Origin: Polyangium jinanense
Lineage (GTDB): Bacteria; Myxococcota; Polyangia; Polyangiales; Polyangiaceae
DNA: 64,000 nt
Direction: 5' to 3'
NCBI RefSeq assembly: GCF_028435365.1
Contig: NZ_JAGTJJ010000029.1
Location: forward strand, 82,412 to 146,411
The notes beneath the pieces were generated by a model. It was not told the DNA's origin, made no database searches, and saw nothing but the letters and a program-made list of their open reading frames with translations. The stretch's first letter is position 1. The number at the start of each line of letters is the position of its first letter. Shown piece after piece: positions 10,322 to 17,643 of this stretch. A program made the translations under genes and the position numbers.

Positions 10322-10777
10322 TCACTTCCCGGCGAGGCACTCGGGATTGCAGCGCTCGGCGATGCAACCGTCGAGTCGAGTGGCCTCGTCGGAGGGCTCG
10401 AAGAGCTGGCCGCACGTGGCGAGGCAGGCCTGGATCATCGCAGCACGGTCGCTGTCTTCGAGCACGGGCGTCCCGGCGGGGGGCGGCTTGCGGCATCCCA
10501 TGCGGCACCCGAGCGCTTGGGCCGCGCTGGGGGTGAAGGCCACAGGCGGAGAACAGCAACGAGACTTGACGCACGGAGCGCAGGACTCGGACAGGCTCTT
10601 CGTCATCGTGCACGCGGCGACTGATTCGGGGCTCACCGGCGCCGGGCTCGCCTCCTCGATGGGCATGCTTGTCGAGGCCGAGGTGGGCGCGGGGGTCGGG
10701 GCGGCCACGGGGCTCGGCTCCGAACCGCCACACGCGACGAGGAAAACTCCCAGCAGGGGTACAGAATGAAGTTTCAC
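10322..10777 (-). CDS. Small Cys-rich lipoprotein
   Basis: 151 residues. The signal peptide MKLHSVPLLGVFLVACGG contains a lipobox (FLVAC), followed by a Pro/Ala/Ser linker (residues ~22-55). A compact domain with about a dozen Cys includes CAPCVKSRCC, CRMGC, CLATC and CNPEC. CxxxC spacing of this kind is common in myxobacterial secreted proteins and implies a disulfide-locked fold in the envelope. Function is unknown. It precedes the 112-residue gene by 19 bp and follows the minus-strand unknown genes. Confidence 0.75.
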   Translation of the reverse strand: MKLHSVPLLGVFLVACGGSEPSPVAAPTPAPTSASTSMPIEEASPAPVSPESVAACTMTKSLSESCAPCVKSRCCSPPVAFTPSAAQALGCRMGCRKPPPAGTPVLEDSDRAAMIQACLATCGQLFEPSDEATRLDGCIAERCNPECLAGK

Positions 10778-10786
10778 TCGCCCACG

Positions 10787-10894
10787 CTAGCACTCTCGCG
10801 CTGGTGCTGGACCGGCGGAGCGCGATTGGCGGGGAACCATGAGCCCAAAGCAAAACACGAGGAGCAATCCGAGATATACGGCTCGGGCCCGCAT
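10787..10894 (-). CDS. Possible 35-residue membrane peptide
   Basis: A short ORF between two minus-strand genes encodes MRARAVYLGLLLVFCFGLMV followed by a short Arg/Ser/Pro tail. This is one hydrophobic helix with a positive N-terminus, as in small membrane proteins or signal peptides. It stops 9 bp before the lipoprotein start at 10777. The ribosome site is weak (GGGGG about 12 nt upstream). It could be a leader or simply noncoding. Confidence 0.25.
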   Translation of the reverse strand: MRARAVYLGLLLVFCFGLMVPRQSRSAGPAPAREC

Positions 10895-10932
10895 CGGTGC
10901 GCACGCCCCCGCGCCGCGAAGTTCGTCGAGGA

Positions 10933-11784
10933 TCAGGGCCAGAGCTCGAGCGTCACGGATTCGTGGGAAAACCCCACGACCTCGACGCCGAGGCTTTCGA
11001 GCTGGAGGAGCAAGCCGAACGGCGATTCGAGATCGGCAAATGCACGGCCGACCGCAGCCGGATCCAGGAAGAAACGCGCGCCCAAGGACCTCGGCTGCGG
11101 CTCCACGCGACTCCCTTGCGCGACGAGCTTGCGCCACGAGAGCTCGCCGACGGCCGCGACGCATGCGCGGGTCCACGCCCCCCACCAGGTTCGTGGAATC
11201 GGGACGTCTGCGAGCCCGCCGGGGACCTGCCGCATCAGCTCGACCATGAGAAGGAGGGCCGCTCGCTCCGGCGGCCGCTCCCGATGGATCCCGGTCCTCC
11301 AGACGGGGCGGCGGATCGATTCGCGGCGGCCTTCGGAGAGAGCCCTCGTGCTTCGACCGAGCGCATCCAGGGCGCGCGTGGCCGCGAGCGCGAGACGTTC
11401 GGCCTGCGCGACGAGCGGGGCGAATCGCGAGAAAGCAACGGCGTCCTGCGTCGTGATCGGGTGGTGCACGGCGCGCGCGGGCGGAACGCCGGGGCTGCGG
11501 CAAAGCGCGATGGAGACGGCGCAGGCGCGCATGCGTCGCCGGATCGAGCCGGGCGCGCCGCCGATGCCCACGCCGTGCAAATGAAAGAGCCGCAGTGGGT
11601 CGTCCTCGTATCCCTCGCGGGCGCGATGCATTCGGAGCCGATCCCAGGCCTCGAATGGATCCCGCGTCGACGAGGCGATGCGGCCCGTGAGGTCCCGTCG
11701 CTCGGGCGTGTCGAGCTCGAGGCGCGCCACGGCGCGAGGCCATACGCCGGTTCGAACGGCTTCGGCGAGCGCCTCGACGCTCAT
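10933..11784 (-). CDS. Hypothetical protein, 283 residues
   Basis: I do not recognise this protein. Start MSVEALAEAVRTGVW at 11784 is chosen because its ATG overlaps the stop of the upstream 45-residue gene (ATGA), which implies translational coupling. It has no signal peptide or membrane segment. It is Arg/Ala-rich and mostly helical (MRACAVSIALC, AQAERLALAATRALDALG). The end EVVGFSHESVTLELWP looks like a small beta unit. Two Trp-rich patches (RTWWGAWTRA) are notable. Confidence 0.6.
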   Translation of the reverse strand: MSVEALAEAVRTGVWPRAVARLELDTPERRDLTGRIASSTRDPFEAWDRLRMHRAREGYEDDPLRLFHLHGVGIGGAPGSIRRRMRACAVSIALCRSPGVPPARAVHHPITTQDAVAFSRFAPLVAQAERLALAATRALDALGRSTRALSEGRRESIRRPVWRTGIHRERPPERAALLLMVELMRQVPGGLADVPIPRTWWGAWTRACVAAVGELSWRKLVAQGSRVEPQPRSLGARFFLDPAAVGRAFADLESPFGLLLQLESLGVEVVGFSHESVTLELWP

Positions 11785-11918
11785 TCGAATCCGTAACGCA
11801 CCAGCGGGAGATTGAGATGCGGCGAGCGGCCGGGGATGGGCGAAACGTCCGCAAACACGAAGGGTTCGCCGTCGATGCACTCGAGCGGAGTGCGTGGCGT
11901 CTCGTCGGTTGCATCCAT
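11781..11918 (-). CDS. Small conserved-looking 45-residue protein
   Basis: MDATDETPRTPLECIDGEPF at the start is followed by a short beta-like segment ending VRYGFE. AGAGG lies 5 nt before the ATG at 11918. The stop overlaps the start of the 283-residue gene (ATGA), so the two are almost certainly translated together. It is too short for a domain call. It has no signal peptide and a single Cys. It may be a small partner of the downstream protein. Confidence 0.45.
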   Translation of the reverse strand: MDATDETPRTPLECIDGEPFVFADVSPIPGRSPHLNLPLVRYGFE

Positions 11919-12117
11919 CGGTCCTCTTGTCGGCTCGCTCACGAACGGCTCGTTCCGCGCCCCGTGGAGATCATCGCTGCGGCGGTCGCACCTTCGCATG
12001 GTCGCCTGGCTCCTCCCCCCGCATCTTCGGGGAAAGCATCCTGTGAGGATGAGACCAAAACAATGGTTCTCCGAGGTCGGGATCGAAAGGCCCGCAGCTT
12101 CGGGTAGACTGCCCCCC

Positions 12118-12174
12118 ATGTACACCCCTTCCATCGCCAACAAGAATGACTCGTCCTGGTTGCTTCGGCCATGA
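12118..12174 (+). pseudogene. 5' fragment of a GST gene (duplicate of 15852 gene start)
   Basis: ATG opens MYTPSIANKNDSSWLLRP and then stops at TGA. The true GST at 15852 starts MYTLYIANKNYSSWSLRPW. Identity continues upstream of the start (cgggtagactgcccccc here, cgggtaaactgcccgcc there), so roughly 70 bp match by eye. Similarity ends at the TGA, where the PP2C-like sequence begins. This is a truncated duplicate or recombination scar, not a functional enzyme. Confidence 0.65.
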
Positions 12175-12261
12175 CCCTCACCATCGAATCGACCCTGGGC
12201 CTATGCGCTTCGCGCGGCAGTCGGACGGACGATCGACGTCGGCGCCGGAGCCGGAGAGGGA

Positions 12262-13386
12262 TTGCTCGTCGTCGCTGACGGAATGGGGGGGCCCTGCACG
12301 GGGTGGCTCGGCGCACGCCTGGCCGTGCGTGCGCTCGTCCAGCCATTCACGAGCGTTGGCGCGGAGCTCCGGTTCGTGGGAGCCGCCGAGGGGTTCCCCG
12401 ACAACTGTGACTGGGCCGGCGCGATGCAATTGCATCGAGGGGCCGAGCGCGTGTACGAGGCGTGCGCGGCGGACTTCGGAGATCCGGCGGCGCTCCCGCG
12501 TGATCTCGCTGCGATGTTCTCGGAGATCGACCGGGTCGTGGCCAACGTCCCGAAGCATGACCGTATCTACGGCCTCCTGGTCGGGTGTATTGCCGCCACC
12601 GTCGAAGGCGCTCGCGTGCGTGGGATCCACGTGGGGATCGGGCGCGCGCTCCTGCTCCGCGCGGGCGCCCACCACTTCGAGAGTCTCGTGGTCGAGCATT
12701 ACCTGCACCTCGTCGCGGATCGCATGTCGCAAGCCCGCGACATCGACCCGGCGCAGATCCCGTTGAACATCATCGCCAACGGGCTCGGGGGACTCACGCA
12801 AACCGGGGTGGGCGTCGACCCATTCGATGTCGAGCTCGGCGCGGGCGACCTTCTCCTCCTCTGCTCCCAACGAATGGACGTCCCCGAAGAAGAAGTGGCC
12901 CGCATCGCGAGGGCCGCCGTGGACGATGGTGCTCCGCTCGAGGAGCTCGCGCGCACCCTCGAACGCCGCTCGGCCGCCGTGTTCGACGCTTCCGAGGCGC
13001 ATCGCGCCGTGGACGTGGCCTTCGCGATTGCGCTTGCGAGGCTCTCACATTCGAGGAGAATTCGGTCCGATGGGCGAGCCGACCGGCGCGCGCGGGACGA
13101 GGCCGTGGATCAAGAGCTCGAGCGCCCGTGCCATACGCCGATCTCGCGCGCGGCCCGATCCATCGTCCGCGAGGACGGCCGAGAGCATGGCGAGCACGTC
13201 GATCACGTCGGCGAGGGTGAGGTCGTCGCGGACCAGCCCCGCCGCGCGCGCGCGCTGCAGTGGCACCGTGAGCAGCCGCGTCACCCGGGGCACGAGGGCC
13301 TGGAGCGCGTGCTCGCCCGGTCCACGCAGCAGGGCGGGCACCAATGCGTGGGTCTCGGTGTGCCGTTCGACGATGGCCGAGAGTAG
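12262..13386 (+). CDS. Degenerate PP2C-family phosphatase-like protein, probably frameshifted
   Basis: GLLVVADGMGG is the first PP2C metal motif and the region to ~13040 has the family's order and size. Its N-terminus is out of frame: ATG at 12171 gives MTLTIESTLGLCASRGSRTD, a typical PP2C opening, while the body is read one frame away from ~12230. The GDSR motif reads VGIGRA and the CSDGL motif reads CSQRMD, so two metal-binding Asp residues are missing. Past ~13040 the frame runs 340 bp antisense through the TetR gene and is probably not authentic. It is either a pseudogene or a catalytically dead phosphatase; a sequencing indel cannot be excluded. Confidence 0.5.
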   Translation: MLVVADGMGGPCTGWLGARLAVRALVQPFTSVGAELRFVGAAEGFPDNCDWAGAMQLHRGAERVYEACAADFGDPAALPRDLAAMFSEIDRVVANVPKHDRIYGLLVGCIAATVEGARVRGIHVGIGRALLLRAGAHHFESLVVEHYLHLVADRMSQARDIDPAQIPLNIIANGLGGLTQTGVGVDPFDVELGAGDLLLLCSQRMDVPEEEVARIARAAVDDGAPLEELARTLERRSAAVFDASEAHRAVDVAFAIALARLSHSRRIRSDGRADRRARDEAVDQELERPCHTPISRAARSIVREDGREHGEHVDHVGEGEVVADQPRRARALQWHREQPRHPGHEGLERVLARSTQQGGHQCVGLGVPFDDGRE

Positions 13387-13659
13387 CTTCATGAAGGCGT
13401 CGGGACGATCGCCGTGCTCGTGGGCGAGCGCCTCGAGCTCGCAGAGATCATCCTCGACGATGGCGGCGCCGAGCGCGTACCGGTCCGGGAAGTTCCGATA
13501 GAGCGTCGCCCGCCCGACGCCGGCGTGACGCGCGATCGCATCGAACGGCGCGTCGAAGCCGGCCGAGGCGTACACCGCGCGTGCTGCAGCGACGATCCGC
13601 GCGCGGTTCTCCTCGGCGTCTTTCCGGCGCGCCGGTCTTTTTTCCGTGGGGCTTTCCAC
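13045..13659 (-). CDS. TetR/AcrR-family repressor
   Basis: 204 residues. A basic N-terminal tail precedes the HTH (RIVAAARAVYASAGFDAPFDAIARHAGVGRATLYRNFPDRYAL, residues ~20-65). The C-terminal helical ligand domain has the expected length. It is divergent from the Coq4-like/P450/GST operon, and the 106-bp gap contains a perfect 12-4-12 palindrome covering the operon promoter. It is therefore almost certainly the local repressor of that operon and itself. The inducer is unknown, presumably a hydrophobic P450 substrate. Confidence 0.9.
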   Translation of the reverse strand: MESPTEKRPARRKDAEENRARIVAAARAVYASAGFDAPFDAIARHAGVGRATLYRNFPDRYALGAAIVEDDLCELEALAHEHGDRPDAFMKLLSAIVERHTETHALVPALLRGPGEHALQALVPRVTRLLTVPLQRARAAGLVRDDLTLADVIDVLAMLSAVLADDGSGRARDRRMARALELLIHGLVPRAPVGSPIGPNSPRM

Positions 13660-13679
13660 CGCGCGACTCTACCCCGAAG

Positions 13680-13707
13680 CCGAAGTGGACACCACTGTCC
13701 ACTTCGG
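13680..13707. promoter_or_regulatory. TetR operator palindrome
   Basis: CCGAAGTGGACA-CCAC-TGTCCACTTCGG is a perfect inverted repeat of two 12-bp arms with a 4-bp centre. It lies between the divergent TetR gene (start 13659) and the operon start at 13766. Arm length and symmetry are typical of TetR dimers-of-dimers sites. Confidence 0.8.
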
Positions 13708-13714
13708 ATATGCT
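13686..13714 (+). promoter_or_regulatory. Promoter of the Coq4/P450/GST operon
   Basis: A -35 box TGGACA (13686-13691) and a -10 box TATGCT (13709-13714) are separated by 17 bp, close to the housekeeping consensus. The -35 box lies inside the left arm of the TetR palindrome and the right arm fills the spacer, so bound repressor would block polymerase. The start codon follows at 13766. Confidence 0.6.
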
Positions 13715-13765
13715 CGAACCACGAGCGCCGGAAGCCAGGGCTGCTCGCCGCTGAAGGAGTGCTTC

Positions 13766-13894
13766 ATGAACGACGACACGCTGCCGACCTTGCCCGCGAA
13801 CGCGTCGATCTTCACCCGCATCCGCCTGGCCGTCCACGCGCTCGGCGTCCTGGCCAATGACCCTGGGCACACGTACTACGCGGTCCGCTGGTGA
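13766..13894 (+). CDS. N-terminal piece of Coq4-like protein (split by a one-base shift)
   Basis: 42 residues ending FTRIRLAVHALGVLANDPGHTYYAVRW. AAGGAG precedes the ATG at 13766. The helix RIRLAVHALGVLANDP is the usual N-terminus of Coq4 proteins, and it should continue directly into VNACLDSETYAKL, which lies in the next frame. The stop TGA overlaps the GTG of the downstream ORF. Restoring one base near 13886 (cgctggtg to cgcctggtg) would fuse both into R-L-V-N-A. It is a true frameshift, coupled two-piece translation, or a sequencing error. Confidence 0.55.
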   Translation: MNDDTLPTLPANASIFTRIRLAVHALGVLANDPGHTYYAVRW

Positions 13895-14445
13895 ACGCGT
13901 GCCTCGATAGCGAGACGTACGCGAAGCTGGCCGAGACGTGGCGCGAGATTCCCGAGGCCCGCCGGCTGCTCGACGAGCGCCCGACGTTGCAGGGCCGCGA
14001 GCTCGACCTCGAAGCCCTCGCGCGCCTGCCGAAAGGCACGCTCGGCCACGAATTCGTGCGCTACTTCCGCGACAATGGCATCGAGCCGTTCATCACCACG
14101 TTCCCCGTCGCGAGCGACGTCGATTACCTCAGCAAACGCTACCGCGAGACGCACGACCTGTTTCACCTGATCACCGGTTATGGGACCGACGAGCCCGGCG
14201 AGATGGAGCTGCAGGCCTTCGTGCTCGGCAACCTCGGCGTCCGCCAGGCGGTGCTGATCCTGGCGTATTCGGTCCCGCGACAGCTCAAGCGCTCGGGATT
14301 CAAGGATTTCAAGGCGTACCTCGGCCGGCTGCGCGCGGCCTATTCGCGTGGCCGCCACTCGCGCGAGCTGCTCAGCGTGAGCTACGAGAAGCTGTGGGAA
14401 CAGCCGGTGTCGACGCTGACCGACCTCTTGTGCGCCCCTGCGTGA
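13891..14445 (+). CDS. Coq4-family protein (main part)
   Basis: 184 residues from a GTG overlapping the preceding stop. It contains HDLFHLITGYGTDEPGE, the Coq4 signature HDxxH-x11-E that binds a divalent metal. Coq4 proteins bind polyprenyl-quinone lipids, and the yeast and human members support coenzyme Q synthesis. In bacteria such proteins also occur beside isoprenoid and P450 genes. The P450 gene starts 10 bp downstream and GST follows, so one TetR-controlled operon is likely. It may position a hydrophobic substrate for the P450 (inference). See the entry at 13766 for the missing N-terminus. Confidence 0.8.
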   Translation: MNACLDSETYAKLAETWREIPEARRLLDERPTLQGRELDLEALARLPKGTLGHEFVRYFRDNGIEPFITTFPVASDVDYLSKRYRETHDLFHLITGYGTDEPGEMELQAFVLGNLGVRQAVLILAYSVPRQLKRSGFKDFKAYLGRLRAAYSRGRHSRELLSVSYEKLWEQPVSTLTDLLCAPA

Positions 14446-14455
14446 GGGCCTGAGC

Positions 14456-15841
14456 ATGCGGCCCCCCGGTCCCGGACTCTTACAGTTCATCCACGGCGTT
14501 CGCACCCTCGGATTCCTCGACTTCGTGGGGAAGCAATGGCGCGAGCACGGAGACGTGTTCCAGGTGCGCATCGGCCGGCGAACGCTCGTCTTCGCCATGC
14601 ACCCCGACGCGGTGGAGCGCGTCAACATCAGCCATCGGCAGAACTACGACAAACTCGGCAGCTACGACGGGGTGCGGAAATACCTGATCGGCAATGGCAT
14701 CGTCGCGAGCACCGGGGATCTCTGGCGCCGGCAGCGCAAGTTGATGGCGCCCTTCTACACCCCAAAGGGCGTGCAAGCTTATGCCGAGCTGATGATTCGC
14801 GATGGCGCCCGCCTCGTGGAGCGCTGGGAGGCGCTCGCCAGCAAGGGCACCGAGGTGGAGATCGCCGAGGAAATGACCAACGTCACGGCCTCCATCATTC
14901 TGAAGGCGATGTTCAGCACCGAGACGATGGAGTCGATCCACCAGATGAAGGACGCGGTGGAGACGATGCTTTCCTTCGTCAACGACCGGATGGCGGGCCT
15001 TTCGCTCCCCGATTGGTTGCCTACCTCGAAGAATCGCAAATACCTCGCAGCGCGGGAGCGGGTGCATCGTTCGATCAGCGCGCTCATCGCGCAAAGGCGC
15101 GGCACCGACGAGGCGTCCTGGCCCGACGACCTCCTCTCGCGGCTCATGAAGGCGCGCGACGAGGAGACCGGACAGGCCATGTCGGAGACCCTGCTGCGCG
15201 ACGAGTCGATCACCACCTTTTTCGCGGGCCACGAAACCACCGCGCGCACCATGACGTTCGCCTGGTACGCGCTGGCGACGAACCCGAAGGTGACCGAGCG
15301 CCTGCACGAGGAGCTCGATCGCGTGCTCGGCGGACGGACGCCGACCGCGGACGAGCTGCGGCAGCTTCCGTATACGCTGCAGGTCGTCAAGGAGGTGCTG
15401 CGGCTCTACCCGGCGGCGCCCTTTTACGTGCGCGATGCCCTCGCCGCCGATCGGATCGCCGGCTTCGACGTGCCCGCGGGCGCGGCGGTGATGCTGTCGC
15501 CGTATTACACGCACCGGCATCCAGAGATCTGGGAAAACCCCGAGGTATTCGACCCCGATCGCTGGACGCGCGAGCGAGAGGCCGCCCGTCACGGCTACGC
15601 ATACCACCCGTTCGCCATCGGTCAGCGCATTTGCATCGGCAACAACTTCTCGCTGCTCGAGAGCCACCTGCTTCTGGCGATGCTCGCGCAGCGCTTCACG
15701 CCTCGATTGCGCGCCCGCTTCGAGCCGCGCTGGACGATGCAGGGCACCCTGGGCATCACCAATGGGCTGCCGATGGTCATCACGCCGCGCCGACCCGCAA
15801 CACCCGGCCGCGTGGGTGACCTCGACGGGCGGTCCGGGTAA
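14456..15841 (+). CDS. Cytochrome P450
   Basis: 461 residues, soluble: the protein begins at the proline-rich PPGP segment without a membrane anchor. The I-helix oxygen site is FFAGHETTARTM, the K-helix ExxR is KEVLRLYP, and the heme loop HPFAIGQRICIG places the thiolate at Cys393. The sequence is closest in style to bacterial P450s with eukaryote-like (CYP4/CYP102-type) features such as the PYYTHRHPEIWENPEVFDPDRW block. It needs external redox partners, none of which are in the window. It follows the Coq4-like gene by 10 bp and is followed by GST after 10 bp. Confidence 0.95.
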   Translation: MRPPGPGLLQFIHGVRTLGFLDFVGKQWREHGDVFQVRIGRRTLVFAMHPDAVERVNISHRQNYDKLGSYDGVRKYLIGNGIVASTGDLWRRQRKLMAPFYTPKGVQAYAELMIRDGARLVERWEALASKGTEVEIAEEMTNVTASIILKAMFSTETMESIHQMKDAVETMLSFVNDRMAGLSLPDWLPTSKNRKYLAARERVHRSISALIAQRRGTDEASWPDDLLSRLMKARDEETGQAMSETLLRDESITTFFAGHETTARTMTFAWYALATNPKVTERLHEELDRVLGGRTPTADELRQLPYTLQVVKEVLRLYPAAPFYVRDALAADRIAGFDVPAGAAVMLSPYYTHRHPEIWENPEVFDPDRWTREREAARHGYAYHPFAIGQRICIGNNFSLLESHLLLAMLAQRFTPRLRARFEPRWTMQGTLGITNGLPMVITPRRPATPGRVGDLDGRSG

Positions 15842-15851
15842 ACTGCCCGCC

Positions 15852-16535
15852 GTGTACACCCTCTACATCGCCAACAAGAACTACTCGTCCTGGTCGCTTC
15901 GCCCGTGGATCCTGCTCCTGGAAGCAGGCATTCCCTTCGAGGAGCGTTTGCTCCGGTTCGGCGACGAGGCCGCCTGGGCGCCGTTCCGCGCGATGACGCC
16001 AGCGGGGAAAGTGCCGACGCTGCTCGACGGCGAACGCGTGGTGTGGGATTCGCTCGCCATCGCGGAATACCTCGCCGAAAGGCACCCCAGCGTGTGGCCC
16101 CGCGACGAAGCCGCCCGCGCCTGGGCGCGCTCCGCGGCCGCCGAGATGCACGCAGGATTCGGGGTGCTGCGCGAGAAGTGCAGCATGAACATCGGCATTC
16201 GCGTGCGCTTGCACGAGACGCCGCCCGCGCTTTCGCGCGACGTGGCGCGGATCTCGGCGTTATGGACGGAGGGGCTCGAGCGCTTCGGCGGGCCGTTCCT
16301 CGCCGGGGACACGTTCACGGCGGTCGACGCCTTCTTCGCGCCGGTGGTCTTCCGCTGGCAGACGTATGGACTGCACTTCGGGGAAGCGGCTGCGGCCTAC
16401 GCGACGCGGATGCTCGAGCGTCCGTCGATGCGAAGGTGGTACGACGAAGGGATCGCCGAGACCTTCCGCGACCTGTCTCACGATGAGGAGTGCCGCGCCG
16501 CCGGTGTGTGGACCGCGGATTTCCGGGCGAGCTGA
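15852..16535 (+). CDS. Glutathione S-transferase-like protein
   Basis: 227 residues from a GTG start (MYTLYIANKNYSSWSLRPW), 11 nt after the P450 stop. The N-terminal thioredoxin fold shows the Ser-containing YSSWSLRPW catalytic segment and the cis-Pro GKVPTLLDG plus DSLAIAEYLAE glutathione site. The all-helical C-terminal domain runs from ~90 to 220. This subclass resembles zeta-like/YfcF GSTs. In this operon it may conjugate or isomerise an oxidised P450 product. A truncated copy of its 5' end lies at 12118. Confidence 0.9.
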   Translation: MYTLYIANKNYSSWSLRPWILLLEAGIPFEERLLRFGDEAAWAPFRAMTPAGKVPTLLDGERVVWDSLAIAEYLAERHPSVWPRDEAARAWARSAAAEMHAGFGVLREKCSMNIGIRVRLHETPPALSRDVARISALWTEGLERFGGPFLAGDTFTAVDAFFAPVVFRWQTYGLHFGEAAAAYATRMLERPSMRRWYDEGIAETFRDLSHDEECRAAGVWTADFRAS

Positions 16536-16547
16536 GCGCTCGGCACC

Positions 16548-17450
16548 TCACGCAATCCGATGCAGCAACGGCTCGCCGCGAAGGAGGCGGTGGACGTTGC
16601 CCGCGACGATGTCCGCGATCCGCGCGAACGCCTCCTCCGTCGAGCCCGCGACGTGCGGCAGGACGACGACGTCGTCCCGACGATAAAGCGGATCCGCCGG
16701 ATCCCAAGGCTCCTCCCAGAACACGTCGAGCCCAGCACCGCCGAGCCTGCCCGTCTCCAGGGCATGCAAGAGCGCGTCTCGATCGACGATGGGGCCCCGC
16801 GCAACGTTGACGAGCAGGGCCCCGGGCTTCACGCGCGAGAGAAACGTTTCGCCCACGAGGCCACGCGTCCTCGGCGTGAGCGGGCAATGGATGCTGATGA
16901 CGTCGGCGCGGGCCGCGAGATCGAGGACATCCTCGGGGGACGTGGTGCTACGCGCGGCGAGGATACGCATGCCGAGGGCCTCGGCAATGCGGGCGAGCGC
17001 CGCGCCGGAGCGGCCGAGGCCGAGGATGCCGAGCGTGCGGCCCGCAAGCTCGATGCCGAGCGGCGCGCCGATGGAGCGCTCGGCGAAAGCGCGGCTCGCG
17101 CAGGGGAAGCGGCGCGCAAGAGCGAGGATCAAGAAGAGCGCGGCCTCGGCGACCGATTGTCCATTCGTGCCAGGCGCGTTGCACACGGGAACGCCCCGGG
17201 CGCGCGCCGCCGCGAGGTCGATGCCCTCGGTGCCAACGGCCGGCTGCTGGATGAGGCGAAGATTGCGCGGCGCGGCAATGACGTCGGCATCGAGGCGAGC
17301 GTTCGAGGGCAAGAGGACGTCAGCGTCCTCGACCTGGCCCGCGAGCGGCAAGCCCGGGTCCCACGCGCGCAGCGTGACGCCGAGAGGCAGCCGCGCGCGG
17401 ATGGCGTCGACGATGGGGAACCAGCCCGTGCCGCAGAAGACGATGTGCAC
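16548..17450 (-). CDS. D-2-hydroxyacid dehydrogenase (NAD-dependent)
   Basis: 300 residues. The Rossmann motif is GILGLGRSGAALA. Catalytic Arg lies in VNVARGPIVD, Glu in FWEEPWDPADPLY and His in VLPHVAGST, the standard triad for reversible reduction of 2-keto acids. The N-terminal substrate domain contains VGTEGIDLAAARARGVPVCNAPGTN, as in phosphoglycerate/glyoxylate reductase-like members. It converges with the GST gene at a 12-bp gap, so it is not part of that operon. The exact 2-keto acid cannot be decided. Confidence 0.92.
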   Translation of the reverse strand: MHIVFCGTGWFPIVDAIRARLPLGVTLRAWDPGLPLAGQVEDADVLLPSNARLDADVIAAPRNLRLIQQPAVGTEGIDLAAARARGVPVCNAPGTNGQSVAEAALFLILALARRFPCASRAFAERSIGAPLGIELAGRTLGILGLGRSGAALARIAEALGMRILAARSTTSPEDVLDLAARADVISIHCPLTPRTRGLVGETFLSRVKPGALLVNVARGPIVDRDALLHALETGRLGGAGLDVFWEEPWDPADPLYRRDDVVVLPHVAGSTEEAFARIADIVAGNVHRLLRGEPLLHRIA

Positions 17451-17643
17451 AGGGGACGGTTACCGCCATCGAGGCGGTCGCGCACGCGCGGAGGCGTGCC
17501 CCGTCGTCCGAGGCGGTCTTCGTGCCCCCGCCGTGTGTGGAAAAAGATACAGGCTTTTCCGTACGTCAGCGGGTCGGGCTCGTGGTCTCGATGCGCAACC
17601 TTTTGCCGGTTCGACGTCGGTTTCCGTTAGCATGGTCGATCGT

